A stretch of 34,918 bases of DNA, from positions 1 through 34,918 of the forward strand of contig JAQVCB010000021.1 of NCBI GenBank assembly GCA_028689995.1, in the 5' to 3' direction. A program made the position numbers and the translations under genes. This DNA is from Candidatus Gastranaerophilales bacterium (GTDB lineage Bacteria > Cyanobacteriota > Vampirovibrionia > Gastranaerophilales > UBA9579). Positions within the stretch are counted from its first letter, which is position 1. Every line of letters begins with the position of its first letter. This document shows positions 33,793 through 34,918 of this stretch, piece after piece. The notes beneath the pieces are model-generated. The model saw only the letters and a list, made by a program, of their open reading frames with translations. It made no database searches and was not told the origin of the DNA.

Positions 33793-34618
33793 TTCATTTA
33801 TAACAGCAACAAACAGCCAAAAAACCACTCTGGACTACATATCAATGTTAATACAAAATTCAACAAACCTTTATACTCCTGGATATAAGGAAGTAAAGGG
33901 TAATTTTAAAACCTGCCTTGACGGAATCAGCCTGGATGAAATGGATGTAAATATGGGACAGGGTAAATCAACACCAGGATTAGCTCCAGAGAATTTATTT
34001 ATTGAAGGAAAAGGTTTTTTTACACTAAAAAGACCTGATGGCAAAATAGTTTATGCAAGACTAGGTGATTTTAAGTTTGATGGAGAAGGCAATTACAAAA
34101 CAAAGTCAGGATGCGCTGTACAGGGATACATCCTGAACGATAACGGCGAAATAATGTCAAATCCTGCAACACAAAAGGCTGATCCACATTCTGCCACAAA
34201 CGCTGAAGGCGGACCAGCGATGATGGCAACAACAGATATAAAATTGTGGGTTGATCCATCTAATGGAAAATATCTTGGTAAATATGACGAATTTGAATTT
34301 AAAAATAACGGAATTTTATATGGAAAAGCAGATAAAGGAAAAACTGTAGTTCCTTTATATAAAGTGGCATTAACAGCTTTTACAAATCCTGCAGGGTTGA
34401 TGCAGATAGCTGATGGAAATTACATTGAAAATGCCGCTTCCGGCAAACCTGTAATGGCAAAAGCAGAAATAAGAAGCGGGCTGCTTGAGTCATCAAATGT
34501 TAGCTTTAAAACTACAGTAAACTATTTACAACAAGCCAAACTTCAACTTGATGTAATAAACAAATTAATCCAAACAAATAAACAACTTCTTGATGAAGCA
34601 ACAAAATTGATGCAGTAA
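33785..34618 (+). CDS. Flagellar hook/rod family protein (FlgE/F/G type)
   Basis: This is an axial flagellar component. The N-terminus (TTLDYISMLIQNSTNLYTPGYKEVKGNF) is a rod-type helix with the TPGY motif. The centre (LFIEGKGFFTLKRPDGKIVYARLGDFKFDGEGNYKTKSG) is the FlgE/F/G domain. The C-terminus (GLLESSNVSFKTTVNYLQQAKLQLDVINKLIQTNKQLLDEATKLMQ) is the axial helix. The ORF track starts at 33644, but ATG 33785 has GGAGG 9 bases before it and lies at the true rod N-terminus, giving 277 residues. It overlaps fliK by 8 bases. Whether it is hook or a third rod protein is open; it is short for a FlgE hook. Confidence 0.8.
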   Translation: MNDSFITATNSQKTTLDYISMLIQNSTNLYTPGYKEVKGNFKTCLDGISLDEMDVNMGQGKSTPGLAPENLFIEGKGFFTLKRPDGKIVYARLGDFKFDGEGNYKTKSGCAVQGYILNDNGEIMSNPATQKADPHSATNAEGGPAMMATTDIKLWVDPSNGKYLGKYDEFEFKNNGILYGKADKGKTVVPLYKVALTAFTNPAGLMQIADGNYIENAASGKPVMAKAEIRSGLLESSNVSFKTTVNYLQQAKLQLDVINKLIQTNKQLLDEATKLMQ

Positions 34619-34659
34619 GACTTATATAAAATTCACAGAGAGAGGTAAATGTCTTTAAG

Positions 34660-34803
34660 AAGACCACTGTAAAAGCGAAAGCCGTGCAGAGCAAGCGAAG
34701 CGGGAGCGTTAAAAGTGAAACGATGAGTTTTACTTTTAAAAACTCATTCGGGCTTTACCCGATCGTAGCGGCTGTAGGCTCCCATATAAAAAAAAGACCA
34801 CTG
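34660..34803. repeat. Hairpin-rich intergenic element flanked by 10-bp direct repeats
   Basis: The exact 10-mer AAGACCACTG occurs at 34660-34669 and 34794-34803. Between the copies lie the inverted CTCCCGCTTCGC core (34695-34722), a strong hairpin ATGAGTTTT/AAAACTCAT (34723-34747) and CGGG-ctttA-CCCG (34749-34761). It follows the last flagellar gene and may also terminate its transcript. Confidence 0.6.
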
Positions 34804-34815
34804 CACATGGTTTTA

Positions 34816-34824
34816 TGGTATAAT
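34816..34824 (+). promoter_or_regulatory. Extended -10 promoter of the last gene
   Basis: TGGTATAAT is a perfect TATAAT with the extended TG; no good -35 is visible. It lies about 30 bases before ATG 34854. Confidence 0.6.
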
Positions 34825-34853
34825 GCAGTCATAGATTAGATTTAGAGGTGGAT

Positions 34854-34918
34854 ATGACTACATTTTTTATGATAGGTGTTGCTGATAAAATTAAAAATAA
34901 TAAAATAGTTGCAGTTGG
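34854..34918 (+). CDS. Start of an unidentified gene, cut by the window end
   Basis: Only about 21 codons are visible (MTTFFMIGVADKIKNNKIVAVG). AGAGGTG lies 4 bases before the ATG and a TATAAT promoter lies further upstream, so it begins a new transcript after the flagellar operon. The N-terminus does not let me name it. Confidence 0.6.
   Translation, partial: MTTFFMIGVADKIKNNKIVAV

Overview
The window is AT-rich bacterial chromosome carrying housekeeping and flagellar genes. The combination seen here is a VKOR-DsbA fusion, a KorAB-type 2-oxoacid:acceptor oxidoreductase, a plsX-fabHDG-acpP-fabF cluster and a divergent flagellar export/rod cluster. It fits best with a non-photosynthetic relative of Cyanobacteria (Melainabacteria/Vampirovibrionia). 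This is an inference from gene content, not a measured phylogeny. There is no tRNA, rRNA, CRISPR array or phage region. TTG starts recur (korB, flhA, a zinc-ribbon gene, the GIY-YIG gene).

Layout. 3-5000 (+): korA (cut by the window edge) and korB, a hairpin terminator, a HAD phosphatase, a VKOR-DsbA disulfide-forming enzyme, and queH (queuosine synthesis). 5035-9092 (-): dihydrolipoyl dehydrogenase, a small GIY-YIG nuclease gene inside a pair of inverted repeats, then holA-holB (clamp-loader delta and delta'). 9300-10400: two unrecognised small genes and AT-rich spacer. 10418-16566 (-): a compact lipid operon transcribed yceD-rpmF-plsX-fabH-fabD-fabG-acpP-fabF, making and elongating acyl-ACP and feeding PlsX. 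16760-17459 (-): a TPR protein and a winged-helix protein. 17653-19257 (+): leuD-leuB. 19388-19490: a compact candidate structured RNA. 19536-20354 (-): two hypothetical proteins.

20557-34618 (+): flagellar genes. The order is a FliK-like protein, a MITE-like insertion, two FlgF/FlgG-type rod proteins, flgB, flgC, a lytic transglycosylase, fliE, fliF, an unusual protein in the fliG position, fliH, flhA, fliI, a promoter, fliJ, fliK and a hook/rod-type protein. Together they give the MS ring (FliF), proximal and distal rod, rod-penetration muramidase, export gate (FlhA) and export ATPase complex (FliH/FliI/FliJ). No canonical fliG, fliM/N, flhB or fliP/Q/R is in the window. A last truncated gene starts at 34854.

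The less ordinary content is intergenic. It comprises several families of palindromic or inverted-repeat elements (two flanked by exact 10-bp direct repeats), a candidate three-way-junction RNA after leuB, a Shine-Dalgarno sequence buried in a terminator hairpin, and a 29-codon reading frame between fliE and fliF with a strong ribosome site but no standard start codon.
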